The notes under the pieces are model-generated. The model did no database searches. It had not been told where the DNA came from and was given only the letters and a program-made list of their open reading frames with translations. A program made the translations under genes and the position numbers. Below are positions 1 through 13,432 of a stretch of DNA of 64,000 nucleotides, piece by piece; position 1 is the first letter of the stretch, and each line of letters starts with the position of its first letter. Origin of the DNA: Emmonsiellopsis sp. PD_33 (taxonomy: Eukaryota; Ascomycota; Eurotiomycetes; Onygenales; Ajellomycetaceae); contig JANTQF010000076.1 in the NCBI GenBank assembly GCA_032988165.1, positions 1 through 64,000 on the forward strand, in the 5' to 3' direction.

Positions 1-235
1 TAAAATTTATATATTATTTCAAAATATAATTTATAATTCTTCTTTTTATATTTTTACTTCTAATTAAAGTAGATAATATACTAATAACTTCACTTTACTT
101 AATATTTTTATATATAAAGATATTTATGTTATTAAAGAATATAATTTTATATATTATAATATATTCTAATACATTTATAGTACCTAAAATTTCATTGATC
201 ATCAGTCTTAAATACATAAATTACATCTCCCATAC
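1..235. repeat. AT-rich edge, probable tail of a decayed repeat
   Basis: Very AT-rich sequence that I read as free of CG dinucleotides, ending abruptly near position 235, where ordinary base composition with CG resumes. The composition matches the mutated transposon island at 7.6-25 kb, so it is probably the end of another such repeat running off the left edge. No protein similarity could be recognised. The border is followed by a short direct repeat (ATTTTGATGGGGTG at about 247-260 and 270-283). Confidence 0.4.
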
Positions 236-3200
236 ATGTCTGGTATTTTATTTTGATGGGGTGTAATCTATTTTGATGGGGTGGCATTAAGGATTACAGG
301 CACAAAACACTGAAATTTTGTGTTACGGACATTTGTCACTATGGACCGCCGTAGGAAGTCAGCCACTGGAACTCCGGGCGGATTTACTTAAGGCCGGCTG
401 CCGCTGTCATCCACTGACTTTTCCCCTGTCAGCAACAACCCTGAACACTGAACACTGAACAGACCAGAGAGCGCAACTCCTTGTTCATCCTCGCTGGTCA
501 GCCTGGCCTAGTTTGTTCCCCTGTCAGCATAGTTGTGGTGGCAGATCCTGCCCTGTGGCAATTTGCTGACAGGGGCCATCCGGCATTTCCGTCCTCTCCC
601 ACGCTTCTACGCACGCTCCCCATGGCCAAACGGATCAAAAGACTATCTATGAGACTAACCCGCGTTCGCAGCAAACAAGCAGTTAAAGATAGGAATTTGT
701 GCATGTTGGAAACCGGACCTGTCTCACGATCATAGCATACCACGTGGTAGTTAGATAAACAGGACGCCTTTCCATTGGCGTGAAGATTCCAATCCAGCCC
801 GATTTCTCTTGATGAATCCATCAAGCTCCCCCTAAGAGTCTAGGGCCGGGAGGGGCAAAATATGCACACGACAGTGTGTATCCGGTCTCACACGGATACG
901 GACAACGCGTGAATCCGTCATATGTTTGACACAACGCAGCCGCATACAAACACACACATACTGGGAAGTCTTGAGCTGAAGAAAAGGGGCATTAAACTTT
1001 CCAGTTAACTTTCTAGTTAAAGCTGGAAGAATCACAATTTGCAAGGAGGGTGACCAGGTTCCGGCTGGGAGATGTTTTTGAGCCTCAGCCCAATGCAACC
1101 CCCCGAATAATTGCGGCGTTTCCCCTGACCAGGCCCCCCCAGCGAGCCACAAGGATTCATTCCGACCCAATACGACATCCAGATACCCCGCGCGGCATTG
1201 GAGCCTACAACTCCCAGACACACTGGAAGTCCATGCTTTCACTCGCCACAGGCCAACTGGGAAACCAGAAATTGATCCATACGAAACCATGCTCCATGCC
1301 TCAGGCACACCAAGTAACAACCGCCATAATAAGCGCGAGTTATCTTGCGAGACTTGAAAGCAATTCCACCAGTAACAGCCATAATAAACCCACGCGCAAG
1401 ATTTTGTTTCTTTATTTACCCCGCTATATAGGCGCAGATCATGTTCACCATCATGATAAGCAGAAGCTTGATGGGCTAAACGCTAAAATGGAGGAGAACA
1501 GGTGACAGACTCACAATCCACTGCTGGCACCGATTCTGTGTCTGACTTTCTCTGTCGTTTCATAACCCCTTTAACAATAGTCCCCCTGAAGCAAGCATAT
1601 TAGCCAACGAACCCAGGAAGCTCCGCCCTCGGCCGAGGTAGATGGGATGGAGGGGTATCGCCTGATACAAATGTTGCACCCCAGTAGTCGCCAACCTCAT
1701 ATGGAGTGCTGCGGCTGAAAAGTTTCCAATATTTCTCAGCAATATCAGATAATCAACCGTTGAACCTAATGGAAGGCTCACGCAGTACTTAACATGGATC
1801 GTCATTTTCAAACCTTGACAAATTGACCAGACTTGCAGAAGGAAAAAGAGAGTTTCTATCTAAAAGCTGACATCCAGCGCGGATCCTCATCGCAGTCACT
1901 GATAGTGTAATAACTCTGCAAGTAAGCCCGGCCCGGCTAAACTTCAGGAACAGCAAAACTCTCTCCATAAACCTAATAACTTTCCCCTGGACAAGAATGC
2001 GGTACGCCCGAAGAGAAAAGCTTATATCAAATCTCACGGCTGACCAGTGACCAGTGACTTCCGGACGGAAACTTAACAAACCCACCACGGAAAACATTCC
2101 CAAACAATCCTAGACCACCTTGAGTCCCAGGAACAAGAAACACCCTCATCTCCAAGCGTATACGCTGCGCCGTGTACAAACAGCCACAAAACGGCAGTAC
2201 TCTCCTGGTCCCTTGCATTCGGATTGATGCATGCATGCATGCGAGGCGCACAGGCACCATCCCATCCCATCCCCGTTTTCTTTCCGCATTCGTTCTGGGA
2301 CCATTCGATCCGATACCTCCGAGACAGACGACTCGCCATCCCATCCTTGCAAACAGATAAAATGAAATATGTGGGACAAACGGGGTTTCTTTTCCGACAC
2401 ACGCACAACATACATACAGGCGCGCGTCACCATCGACTCACTTCACTATCTCCTCTCATTAATCTATTTTTATCGTGAATAGAGTAGAGCGGGTTAAACT
2501 GCATTTCTACATCACCAGGCAGGTTGATACACTGCCTGCATATCCGCGGGCCTGCCACCCGGCATGTGGCGGATCCTTGTCCGTTGGAACGATGGGCTGG
2601 GCAGGATGGACGAAGATGATAGTGGATTGGATGGGGTTGAATGGGATGGATGGATGGACGAATAAATGGATGGATAACCATTGTCATCATCTTCGGCTTT
2701 CGGGATTTCTTCCAGAATCCATGGGGGTGGGGTTCACTATCCGTAACTACTAGTACCTAAAAATGTCCGTGGGGTGTGGAGATGCATGACTACTAACTCA
2801 CTGTGTATTCTGGTGGTGTGTCTGGTTTGGGGCTCAAATGGATTAATCCTTTTCTTATCCGCATGTTTAGAGTATGTACAGACAGACAGACACAGAAATC
2901 ACAGGGAATCATTTGGGGAGGATAGGTAGGGAAAGGATGACAAGAGAAAAAAGAAAGAAAGCAAGGAAAGAAAAAAGACAAACAAAATTAAATAAATCAT
3001 CGCTTGCTTGTGAAACAAATTGACGTTCCCCCCCATTGGGTTCCTAGTCGCTGGCAAAACTTGGATGGGAGGGGAGGGTAGAATATGCAGTAAATGAATA
3101 GGTTATGGAAATATTGACATTGCCTTTCTAGAAAAATCAAACACGGTAAAAATATGGCAGGAGATGTCTATTTCGTTCAATCATATGGTCTGGCAGAGAT

Positions 3201-3792
3201 CGGTTAACTGAGTTATCATCCTCCCTCGTCTTCTACGAGCATAAGCATCCATAACGCGAGAGCCCGTCCGGCATGTATATTCCGCCGTCTATGGGATTGA
3301 AATTCGGTTTGAGAAAGTGAATCGAGGAAGCTCGGTCGGCGATGGGATGGGAAAATTCTTCGCATAGGGAGAGACGAATCGAAATGTCGGCATGGTAAGG
3401 GGTTGCTGGGTTCTAGTTCAGGAACTCTGGGGCCAGGAGTGTGATGGAAGTCGGATGTAAAATCGTTGCTTCTTTGGCCTTTAGAAGCCGCTCGTCCCTT
3501 TCCGTGGTCTGTTCAACTTTATGCGAAATAGTTCCTGGTAGGTTGATATGATTTTTTCTCTTAAGGATATTCTAGGCATGGGGGATTCCGTAGATAGGGG
3601 GTCAGGATGATCTATAGTCACGCCCCTCGATCACACTCCTGAACCCCGTGCGATAGGACAGGTACAGGCGGTATTTCACTTTAAGATTGGGTGGTCCCAA
3701 TCAATAATCCAAGATTCCTGAGGCGATTGTCAGGATGGGTATATTTCAGCATATACCCAAGAGGGGAGCAACCCCCTTCCATCCTGTCGGGG
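236..3792. other. Gene-poor interval, nothing supportable
   Basis: Normal base composition with CG present. Open frames here, such as about 160 codons on the minus strand at 832-1,320, have no domain, signal peptide, family motif or splice context and overlap each other on both strands, so I do not call genes. The right part lies downstream of the transcription-factor gene and should contain its 3' UTR. Short simple repeats occur (alternating ATGC near 2,228; GGATG units near 2,635-2,675). No tRNA was seen. Confidence 0.5.
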
Positions 3793-6119
3793 CTAATCCT
3801 GCGTAAAACTCCAATAATCGCTCATGTCCGAGCTGGCGCCCCAAAGGGGCTCGAAGCTATTAAATGAGTCAACAGTAAAGGCTAGTCCCAAGGAACCTGA
3901 TATCGCATTTTGAAGGTTCTGGTCGTTGAGTTGGGCGGTAAAATCCTGATTGCCGATACTCTCGTCGCTGGTTGGATTGTTGCTACCATTAAGTTGCGTA
4001 ACATCGGCATTCCCTGAGAAATAGGGGGTAGATTGACAATGCCCGTTCTGCAAACGGTTGATGAGGAAATCGGCCTTTGCAGTGAGATCCCGCGTGACAT
4101 TTGCGGCACTAGCAGCGATGGCGAAGTTGTTGCCGAAATTTTCAAAAACGCTGATAGCGCTGTTTATAGCCTCTCGTGCGACAGGCATGGAGGGAGATGT
4201 GGGATAAGCCAATATGAATCCGATCATGGAAAGGGTTGCATTCCACTGCCATTGATATGTTTCATGCCAGCCATCCAGTAGGTCCGTCTCGTCGAGAATC
4301 TGATGCATAATGTGGGTGATGGCCATGGCATGGCTAACGCACAGAGCTGCGTTCGCTTCCATGTATGGTCTGGTTTCAGGGCCGAAGCAGATAAATGGTC
4401 GATAGAAGTTCATTGACAGGTTATGGTATAGTAATTCCAAAACTAATTGTTGTCGTTTTAACCACGAGGGTGTAAATCGCTCCACCTCCAATGGCGACCT
4501 ATCCGTCGAAAAGGGGCTTCCCATGTTCTTTCTCTTCATTTTCAACGCATCCGGAACATTAGACAGCCAAGTCGCTAGAGCACCCATGCTCGATGTCAGG
4601 AATTCGGCGCAGGTTTCTAGGCCTTGAAGGTCTTCGTACATGCTCTTTCCTCCATTTTCGGTAAGGATATCGGCGCACTTATCGTAAAACGCAGTGTAGA
4701 TGGTACGGGAGGCTAGAAGGAGTCGGGTATTGTGACCACCAAAGGTAAGCCAGGTGATGCCCTCGCCGAATGAGCCAAAGTTGGACCCGGAACGTAATGC
4801 CAAATCTTGATCATCGGCTGGTAAACTAACGGTAGTTTGGTATAAATGAACAGAAAAGGGCCGACCAAGCTTCATGCACGTCTTGCTTTCAATCGCATAT
4901 AACGTCCACCACAGCCGTTTCCGCAGCTCCCTTTGCACCAACGGAATATCTTCAGGTGGTTCCAAATGAAGCCCAAGGATATGAGCAGTTCGAACTGCCA
5001 GAGCCAACGCACTGTGGGCTATGTTCTGAAAGGATGCATTGCAAAGGTATATGACGATCAATACCTGACATTGCAAAGTTGTGATGGATGGGCTCTCTAA
5101 CTCAGAGGCGAGCAGTGCTTCAGAACGGCGATAGAACCAGCGACCGGCAATCGTCGCGTCGTTGCTGTCAACATCGGCCTTGGAGATCGAATTGACATCA
5201 GAACGGGGAAATGCAACGCCATATTGCATGCATATAGCAAGGACAATATCAACAAGGGCGGATGGCTTCCGAGCCTTGCTTCCTGACTCCCATAACGACT
5301 TGTAATGTTCCCTAAACTCGCTTTCATCTAGGATTTGCAGGGTGCAGTGGTGTGATTGCCAGAACAGATTTAAGAAGTAGTCCTCTTGGGTCCCCGTCAG
5401 GTATTCGCTCGCAAATGGGATATCAGTCGTGGATGGATTCTCTTCAAGGGTGCCATTTTTTGAGCTCATCGGACTGGCAAAGGACCTGCATGCTGAATTG
5501 GGTTGGAAATGACGGTCCGGGTGCGGCTGTTGGAGAGCGGCGGCCAAGTACGAGCTCATCCGGCCGATAAAGTAGAACGGAGACGCAGGGCCGTATAATT
5601 GAGTTTGCTGGGACTTTGCTGTGCTTGTGTGGATACCCTCCCAGTACCTTCTTTTCGGGCGGTGTTGGTTGTGGACATCGATGCCGGTCAGTGGTAATTC
5701 TGTCGATGAATCCAGCCGGCCATTTGGGAGAGATGTACGTCCATTGCAGGAGAATCGATCATCGTTCTCGACCTTCTGCTCAAGCTGCTTTATGCGCATC
5801 CTCAGTCTTTCGATTTGCCTATAAACAGGCAGTGAGCAGGGCTGCGGGGCCGGACGAGGATTCAAAGGACACACCTAAGGGCGTGAGGAAGCGTCTGCAC
5901 CTCCGCCTTGCCGTTCGTGCTGCATTTCCCATTCCGACTCCTGCAGTTATGGCAAGGGCGGTCGTTGTCGCATTTGATGCGGTGTCGTCGACACCAATCG
6001 CAGGCTCGGGCAACCTGGTGCCGTTTCGGTCGTGCCAGGACGGAGCGCGACGAGGAGGAGTTCTCCGATTGGCCATCAGTGCTGGGCGGCATCGATCTTC
6101 CTTCGAATGTCGAGAACAT
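3793..6119 (-). CDS. Zn2Cys6 binuclear-cluster transcription factor
   Basis: Nuclear DNA-binding regulator of the fungal Zn2Cys6 class. Exon 1 is 6119-5875 and exon 2 is 5818-3793; the 56-nt intron starts GTGTGT and ends TTTATAG, and joining restores one 756-aa frame. Residues 40-66 give the canonical spacing C-X2-C-X6-C-X5-C-X2-C-X6-C (core ACDWCRRHRIKC), preceded by a Ser-rich, basic N-terminus. Just after the splice, residues 82-100 (QIERLRMRIKQLEQ) form a short coiled coil, the usual dimerisation element. Residues of about 180-560 resemble the Fungal_trans middle homology region, including a segment near RELRKRLWWTLYAIE that matches its conserved RRR(L/I)WW pattern. The C-terminus is Asn/Ser-rich and could be an activation region. 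The target pathway cannot be read from the sequence: no cluster-like neighbours lie on either side. The ATG at 6119 is chosen as the first in-frame start before the zinc cluster. Confidence 0.88.
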
Positions 6120-7300
6120 CTCAGAGTAAATAGATATCGTATTGTGTGGTGAAATGTCGGAGTTCGAGCGGTGCTTTCACCCCGTTGAGTCAGGGTCCGT
6201 GTTTCTGCGAAGCCATCTCTCCAGGTTGTCCTGCAAGCCAACCTGCGTGGCGCTTTGTCGGAGCAGCCCCAAAGCTTGAGATGCTGACAACAGCCTGCCA
6301 AGTCCGGCTGCTCTCTGCGGGTGAGTTTAGTAAAAATTTAGTGAGGTTCGTTGTTCCCAAAGCGGTTGCATTCGGCGCGACCTCCCCACGGCCAAGATGC
6401 CCTAGCCCCAAGGAGTTACTCCCCACACGGCAGGCCATATCACGGCTCAGTTAATGGCCCCATGCAAAGCAACGTTGCCTCGAAAAACGGATATGCAAGT
6501 TACAATTGGATGTAAACATTGTCGAGTGAAGTAGGGCTGTTGAGAAAGTCGTTGGTTGTGTTGAGTAAGCTATGAAATGGAGTCTCCCAATTAGCCTATT
6601 TAGAGGATTTTCCCTAGTTCCCGGTGAGATATCAGCACTCTATTCAACCCCAATACCTCTTCCCAATCTAATCGTAACCATGCGGCCATGCACCAATCTA
6701 CAGAACTCATGGATACCAACTGCATGATGGAGACGTTCCCGCTCAAGAGGGCTGATGATGTTCTCAGTATGCAGCCCGCCTTTCAATGTAGGATACCATT
6801 GGCTGTATGACCTGGCTGATCATTAACATTCAAGTTTTGATGAACAGTGAGAAGGGGGTTGTGCACTTTATAAGTAGCTTTGATGAAATTGGTTAGTGGT
6901 GAGGTGTTATTCCATTTATAAACTGGGTGTTATTAATTGTTCGGTGGATGTTTTCAAATATCAAGGGCGAATCAGAATAACTACTAAAGCTCCAAGGGAG
7001 ATAGATACATCTCACTTCAAGTTATCCATCACCACATCTACAGCCATTAATGTGATATTTTAAGAGTGAGAAGAATTGGAATCTAGTAACATGGCTTCGA
7101 TCATGAAGCCCCATCCCAAATCTAAATATATATAACTAAACTTACCCCCAGCCCCTCCCTATAAACACAGCCATTCTTGATACTGCACGGAGAAAAAACT
7201 CCCTTTCCCCGCCCCATAACCCCAAGTCCACCTCGGACTATGTTACTATTAGACATCCATCATCCCGTGACCGGACCCAACGACCAGGTTTCAGGATCAA

Positions 7301-7336
7301 GATCGGGATCGGGACCGGGATCGGGATCGGGATCGG
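7301..7336. repeat. GATCGG-type hexanucleotide microsatellite
   Basis: Imperfect tandem copies of GATCGG/GACCGG, read directly. It lies inside a short open frame that would give a Gly-Ser repeat, but nothing else supports coding. Confidence 0.85.
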
Positions 7337-7498
7337 AACGCCACCAGACCAGGAGGCGGGACCAGCACCGGAAAGTTGAAACCTTGGAAACCCCACAAAC
7401 TAGCCGACATTCCCGCCCGGCGCCCGTTCTCCGGGACCCCTCCCACACACAACTGCTCCGTCTATAAGAACGATTTTGTGGGTCCTATTATTCTTATT

Positions 7499-7535
7499 CT
7501 TCTTCTTCTTCTTCTTCTTCTTCTTCTTCTTCTTT
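7499..7535. repeat. (CTT)n microsatellite
   Basis: About twelve uninterrupted CTT/TTC units, read directly, just outside the left border of the mutated repeat island. Confidence 0.9.
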
Positions 7536-8349
7536 TCTCGGCTATATGGCAGTCAGTGACTATGATAGCCAGACTGCGGTGCTTCAACTAGATACATGAG
7601 GATCCTAGCTAGACTGGCCACTGGGACCATGAATTTTCATGCATGTTTAGTTTGGTTTGGTTTGGTTTTAGTCCCATATGTGGAATAAAACATGACCCCA
7701 AGAATTTAGAACATATTTAATGACTTAATTATAAATTATATGTAGATAAATGGACTAAATAAGTAGGTTTAAAGCATGAAAAATGACCTCTTTTAAGAAA
7801 TAAAGCATGTAAAATGACTAAGGGAAGTGTGATAGAAATAGAACCAGATATAACCAGAATTTCAGTACTAGTTTGATCTCAGAATGATTATATAATAAGA
7901 TAATAATATTTAGTAATACTCATAAGTAAAGAAGGCTCAAATCATTAATATTAACTTGCAAGTATATTCTTCTCCTTGATTATGATCTTCTTGTGGGAAT
8001 TATCTGTAATCTCCCTCTCCCTACCATGCTTTATAATCATCATCTTCTTGATTGTATCCTCATGTAATTGACTCTAATAGTAGTAGTATATATCACAGCT
8101 TGAATTGAATTTCCATTCTATTCTCACACTAGTTAGGAGTATTGCCAGAACATCTCAAGCCATTTTTACAACTATAAGATAGATATGTGTGATCACAGCT
8201 TACACCTCAAGAATTTTTTTATTCTTAATGATGGTCACACCATCATGAAGATAATAATCAAACTTAGTTGTGCAAGATGTTAGTCTAGTCTTCTTTTAAC
8301 TAGTAATTAATATATTAAGGTTCTATGTATATCTAGGGATTAATATAAC

Positions 8350-10304
8350 TATATCTATTTGCCTGATCTAGTATTATTAAAAAGTATTATCTACCTGAAA
8401 ATTATCATCTACTATATCCACATCATTAAGGGGTTTGACATCCAGAGGTTCATACTGATAATAGTACTTATTATAGAATAACTTGGTAATATCAATATAT
8501 ATCTGATACTCTTTCTTTATTCAGTCTTCATCAGAGTATATATTTAATCAGAGAGATGAATTTAGTATAGCTGTAATAGCATAGAAATCTGCAAATTACT
8601 AATCTATCTTACTGTAATAAATGGAGAGCTTTGCCTTTACTACCTTAATAGCTCTATATATAGCTTAATCTCATTTAGTAGCATCATAACTCTTTATTAA
8701 TCAAGTATTAAGATGGTTAAATAGATAATTATACACCTACCATGCTTAGGCTAATATAGATATCCATGTCTGCAAAACCACCTTAATCATTATATAGAAG
8801 GGATAAAGTAAACTAATGATATATCATAACTGAGTTTATTCTGATCTTAAAAGCTTTAAGGATTGAATCTTTTTTCTTTCAGAGTTATCTACCTAGTAAT
8901 CAATTGAATTCTGAAGTCAAAGCACTTAAACTGTCATTTTATATATTAAACTCTATTAGGTCTTAACATCCTGTATCATCTTAAGAGGTGTAGTCAAGAT
9001 AGGGGTTATTATATATTAAATCTCAAAGAATTATTGCTTCTATTTTGGTGAGATACTAATTGCAATGGTAATATAGTAAATTTAATATACATTATGATTA
9101 GCATTTATTCTCTTCAAATAGAGTAGGAGTATGACTAAATATCATTATCTTATAAAGTGTTAAGAAGAATGTAATATTCTCATCTATATGAATATCTCTC
9201 TCATTAAATGAGCTAACTATCATGTTGTGTTCTACCTCAATGTGAAGTTCACTAACTAGTATCTATACTACCAGTTGAATAATATGAGCAATGCATGGGA
9301 TATAACCCTGATTCCTATCTTATTAATATCCAACTAATCTCTTCTTCAAGCTTCATATCATTGTTGAATTGTTTTTCACATTATCAGTAGTAATAGCAAG
9401 TAAATTTAATGAAATATCTCAGTGGTCATTTCAAATGATATTATGCAGAATTTCTGTCAGGTAGTCCCTAGTATGACTTTGAATTAAGGCCTCAAAATCA
9501 ATTAATTACTCCTTGTACTCTCATTGATTATTGATGAAGTAGCAGATAACCCCTAGAAATACTAGGTTATTTATACTTATTCATATATTTACAGCTAGGG
9601 ATATTTTTCTCTGCTACTTTAGCTTCAGGCCTAGATCTTTCATATTCTTAGTATAGTGTTAATTAAGGTTATCTCACAGACTCATTTAATAGGGGATTTT
9701 CATTGGAGGTTTTAGCATCTATAGTAGGACTCAGAATTCAGTGTTTTCAATCAATCAGAGTGGAAGATTCAGGGAGATACAGATATAGAGTATTTATTCA
9801 TGAAAGGTCTTAGGTGTGCAGGGTGGAAAGTCTGCAGTAATAGACTCTAGTTATAGTTATTTCTTCATCATTTTCTAAAGAAATCATCTTATTAGCATTA
9901 TTTAAAAGTATTACCTAGAAGAGGGATAATATAGATCTTATTAGTTCTTCTAGAATATTATCATTTCTTGATTTTTAATTCCAGCTGCATCTAATTAATT
10001 TGAGGTGTTAGGTAATCCCACCAGAACTATATTTACTCTATAATGAATGAGTCTGGATGGCATCATAATACTTGCAATAAAGAAATGACTGTTTAGTTTC
10101 TTTCTCAGCTACCTATTAAAAGGAATCTCATTGATCTGAGCATTATCAATGGGAAGGTTTTCAGAGCTTTCACTTTATCAGGTTGAATATATAGTAATTT
10201 ATGGTAGACTATCAGGACTGAAATAGTAGGGCATGTGCATCTTCATAGATAATATATCTCTTCCCCTTAATAGTAATCTCAGGAAGTTCAATAGATTCAG
10301 CCAT
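8350..10304 (-). pseudogene. Decayed hAT-family transposase
   Basis: On the minus strand a probable ATG at 10304 opens with MAESIELPEITIKGKRY before stops begin. At about 9,420-9,240 the frame reads ITTDNVKNNSTM, then about 20 residues later YIPCIAHIIQLVV, matching the hAT core motifs (DNAsNNdTM and the C-x-H helix). At about 8,660-8,400 it reads KLSIYYSKID, FYAITAILN and KKEYQIYIDI, matching the segment before the hATC dimerisation domain. Many in-frame TAG/TGA/TAA stops and no CG dinucleotides show inactivation by C-to-T mutation. The downstream end and terminal inverted repeats could not be fixed, so the limits are approximate. It is separate from the Tc1/Gypsy nest to its right. Confidence 0.72.
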
Positions 10305-13300
10305 TTAAGATAATAGGGAAGGAAGTAATATGGTAATAAGATAAGTATGATAATTCAGAGTTATTCTACTATATAACTGAGAGAAGAAAACCCTAACCAC
10401 ACTAGTGCACATGAGGAGGCTGCCTATCTCAAATTCCTTCAATGAGGAGAATAAAAATAATTAATCCTAAATATTAATATAGGAACAACATTAATCTCAT
10501 TAAATATAGTAGAAATATTATTATATCATTACCAAAAAGTATTACCTTTGAAGCTTAAAGATTTATTTGATATAATAAAAGAATAAGATGTTGTTGATAT
10601 ATATATATATAGAATCTTATTAAAAGTATTGAGAAATATATATATATTTCAATGAGTACTGCTGGTTTTCTACTATAGCAATTCTAATTAGAAAATAGAG
10701 GTAATAAAATTCAATTCAATCAATCATATTATTTTATCCTCCCCTCTATCTCCACTCTACTATACTAAAAAAGAAAAATTTAAAAAAACTTCTTCTCCTT
10801 CTTTTCATCCTCCTCCTCCTTCTTATCCTCCTCCTTCTTATCCTTTTCCTCATCCTCCTCCTCCCCTTCTTTCTTTATTTCTCCATTCTTAATAATTCAT
10901 TTCTCCTCCTCCTCCTCATCCTTTTCCTCCTTCTCATTAGAGGTGAGGATAATCTCAAACTTATCCTCTAGTACCTTCTCTGACAGAGGCAGCTCCTCAT
11001 AATAGGCTAGATCAATCTAAGTATTAAAATTAGCTATCTTCTGATCAGCCACATCAGCATCAATCTTAGTAGTAAGAAGATTGACTCAGTTAGAGAGTAA
11101 TGCAGCCTCTTCAATGTTCTGAATCATTATATATATGTAGGAGGTAAAAAGGTTCTTAATTCTCTTCTCATTGCAAATCTACTAATTCATTCAATTAGAT
11201 TAGAAGAGCATTATTAAAGAGTATAACTAGAACTTTTACTTACTTAGGCTTTTTAGTCTCACACTTCAGAATTCTCTTAACCTACTTCTAGTAGCATTTC
11301 TTCTCAGTAGCTTTCTTTATGGCCTCCTCTTACTCCACCTTCATCTCATATCATTTCTAAGAGTACTTCTAGTCCTAATATTTCTACATTAGCTACTTTA
11401 CTACTTTCTTTTCTAATTTCTCACACCCAGTCTCATCAGCCTCATTCCTAGCATAGATTAGCTGAATTCATATATAAGTGTTACTATAAATTATTATCAT
11501 TTATTTCTCTCACACAGCTTCTTCAGTGCAATATAATATACCTTGTAGTTGGCCTCACCCTATTTGAATGCTTTCTTCTCAGGCCCCTCAAGCTAATAGT
11601 AATACTCATGGGCCTTAGTTATGTGAATCTTGGAGACAGGTAAAGATATAGCTGATGGTGGTAGTAGGAGAGAGCAACAATTATGATAGTAAGATAGAGA
11701 TATTGAAAGAGGAGAGGTAGAATAGTGGTAAGAAAAGAAGGAAAGAAAGAGAAGAAGAGAAGGAAAAATAAAAAGATAGAGGAAATTTCTCTAATCTAAA
11801 AGTAGGTTATTTATATTTGATGTGTCTATATTTAATATTTTTTGTATGGCATTGCCAGGCAATTCATATTAGGAATAGACCCAGGTGATGATTATAGGTT
11901 ACTAGGGTAGCTGATTAGAGTTGAAATTTTAATAATATTTCTTTTTTTTTTCCTTCTCTTCCCCTCTCTCTTCTTCTTTTCTCTATCTATTTTATTCCTC
12001 CTCTTCTACCATCTCAATCAGCTGTATCTCTATCTCCCCTGCTCTTTATTCAAACATGTTGATACCCCCTTCCTCAATTTAAAAATACTAAAGTACATCC
12101 CTCTCCCCTGTCAAGTAGTGATGAAAAATAGTGCACTCAGTCACAAAGTAGCCTATGAGGCACACATTACTGAGTAGGAGGCCAAGTGAGATTGATACCA
12201 TGCTAAGCTTCTTAATATCTCAAGAAACTACTAGGTTAAATACAATTCTAAGCTCTATTACTACTACAATAAGAATAGTAAGTTATAGTTATACTTTTCA
12301 GTAACATTTAGTAGCTCATTCAGGTTAATAAAGTAGATTCAGAAGGTTTAATTCTATTAGAAATCTAAAGAGCTTATTTTTATTAAGACTATAATAGTAC
12401 ATCTAATTTATAAGATTAATAGTGAGAAGCATTACTTTCAGCACTTCATCCTTAATATCATCTAGTTAGCAGTAGAAACAGCTCTCACTATCCTTTTTAA
12501 ATGTAAGTTAACTACTCTACTAAGTCTACTAAATATGTATACTAATTATATTATAAATATAGGTGGAGTTAAAATGATGGTGCATGGAAAGCAGTCAACT
12601 CTCAGGGTTAAGAATATGCAGTTGGTAAGGGAGGTGATAGATGCAATTAGATTAGAATATTTTAAGCAGACTGTCCCCAAGGTTTAAGAGGGTTTTTTAA
12701 TGTTTTTGTGTGTTTTTAGTTTTTTAGTTTTTTTAGTTTAGGGTTAGGGCTGGGGCCTTCAGGCAATGAAAAGTAATAATATTTAGTAATACTTGCTGAT
12801 GCAAATCTCCCAATTTGAAATTATTGTATGATGTGTGGCAGGGCTGCTACTAGCTTGGCACTATTAGTAACACATATGATTATGATTAGGTAATATTATA
12901 GTATTCCTAGTCCCATTTGATTCTATATATAGATAATAGGACTAAATAAGATCAGAACTGAAAAAATAGATATATAACATAATTTATGAGTAAAATATTC
13001 CTTTATAATATGATTCTGAACTAATTTATCTATACTATAACATGATATAGTATCTATATTAAAGTGATTTTACATAAAAAGAGACTAATATATTAAGTAA
13101 AATGATAAGAGTATACTTTAATCCTGGTTCTAATATGATCTCAGCAGCTAGTCTAATCCTAGCTTTAACTTTAACTTTTGGATTTCACATAGTAACTAGG
13201 AGGGCAGATAATAAGAGACTGTAATGTAATGTACTTTGTTCATGCTGGCTTATATAAATGCACACTACCAGGCTGAATGTGATGGATTAGATATCAGAGA

Positions 13301-13374
13301 AAAGATAAGGAAGAAAAGAAGAAGAAAAGTAGAAAAATGATAAATAATATAGGGAGGGCAAGAATATCTAGCTA
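10305..13374. other. Unidentified mutated DNA between hAT and Tc1 remnants
   Basis: CG-free, AT-rich DNA. Read on the minus strand, about 11,640-10,790 gives a broken frame with a Lys/Glu-rich middle and a strongly acidic Glu/Asp/Lys tail, produced by the CTC/CTT-rich stretch at 10,790-10,930. It may be the remnant of a transposon-encoded or captured gene, but I recognise no family. The part at 12,120-12,690 shows plus-strand fragments I cannot assign. Two adjacent TTAGGG units occur near 12,737-12,749. No terminal repeats were identified. Confidence 0.4.
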
Positions 13375-13432
13375 CAGTTCTATGCTAGAAGTTTGCATAT
13401 CCTCTCTGTCACACTAGACTCAAAGTAGTATA
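13375..13432 (+). repeat. Left TIR of the Tc1/mariner element (mutated copy)
   Basis: 58 bp, pairing with 24,952-25,009 in inverted orientation. By my alignment 50 of 58 positions match. All eight mismatches are transitions in which this left copy carries T or A and the right copy C or G, as expected if only this copy suffered C-to-T mutation. Confidence 0.88.

Larger units (their letters stand above)
6120..7578. other. Upstream region of the transcription-factor gene, no gene seen
   Basis: About 1.45 kb between the start of the Zn2Cys6 gene and the beginning of the CG-free island. It must contain the promoter of that gene. Open frames are short and overlapping. Two microsatellites lie at its distal end. 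The last CG dinucleotide I can find before the island is near 7,578. Confidence 0.5.

Noticed and set aside
832..1320. Open frame of about 160 codons on the minus strand
   Set aside because: No domain, signal or coding-like composition; overlapped by equally long frames on the other strand.
7494..7540. CRISPR-like regular repeats near the microsatellites
   Set aside because: Pure tandem trinucleotides without spacers; the organism is a fungus.
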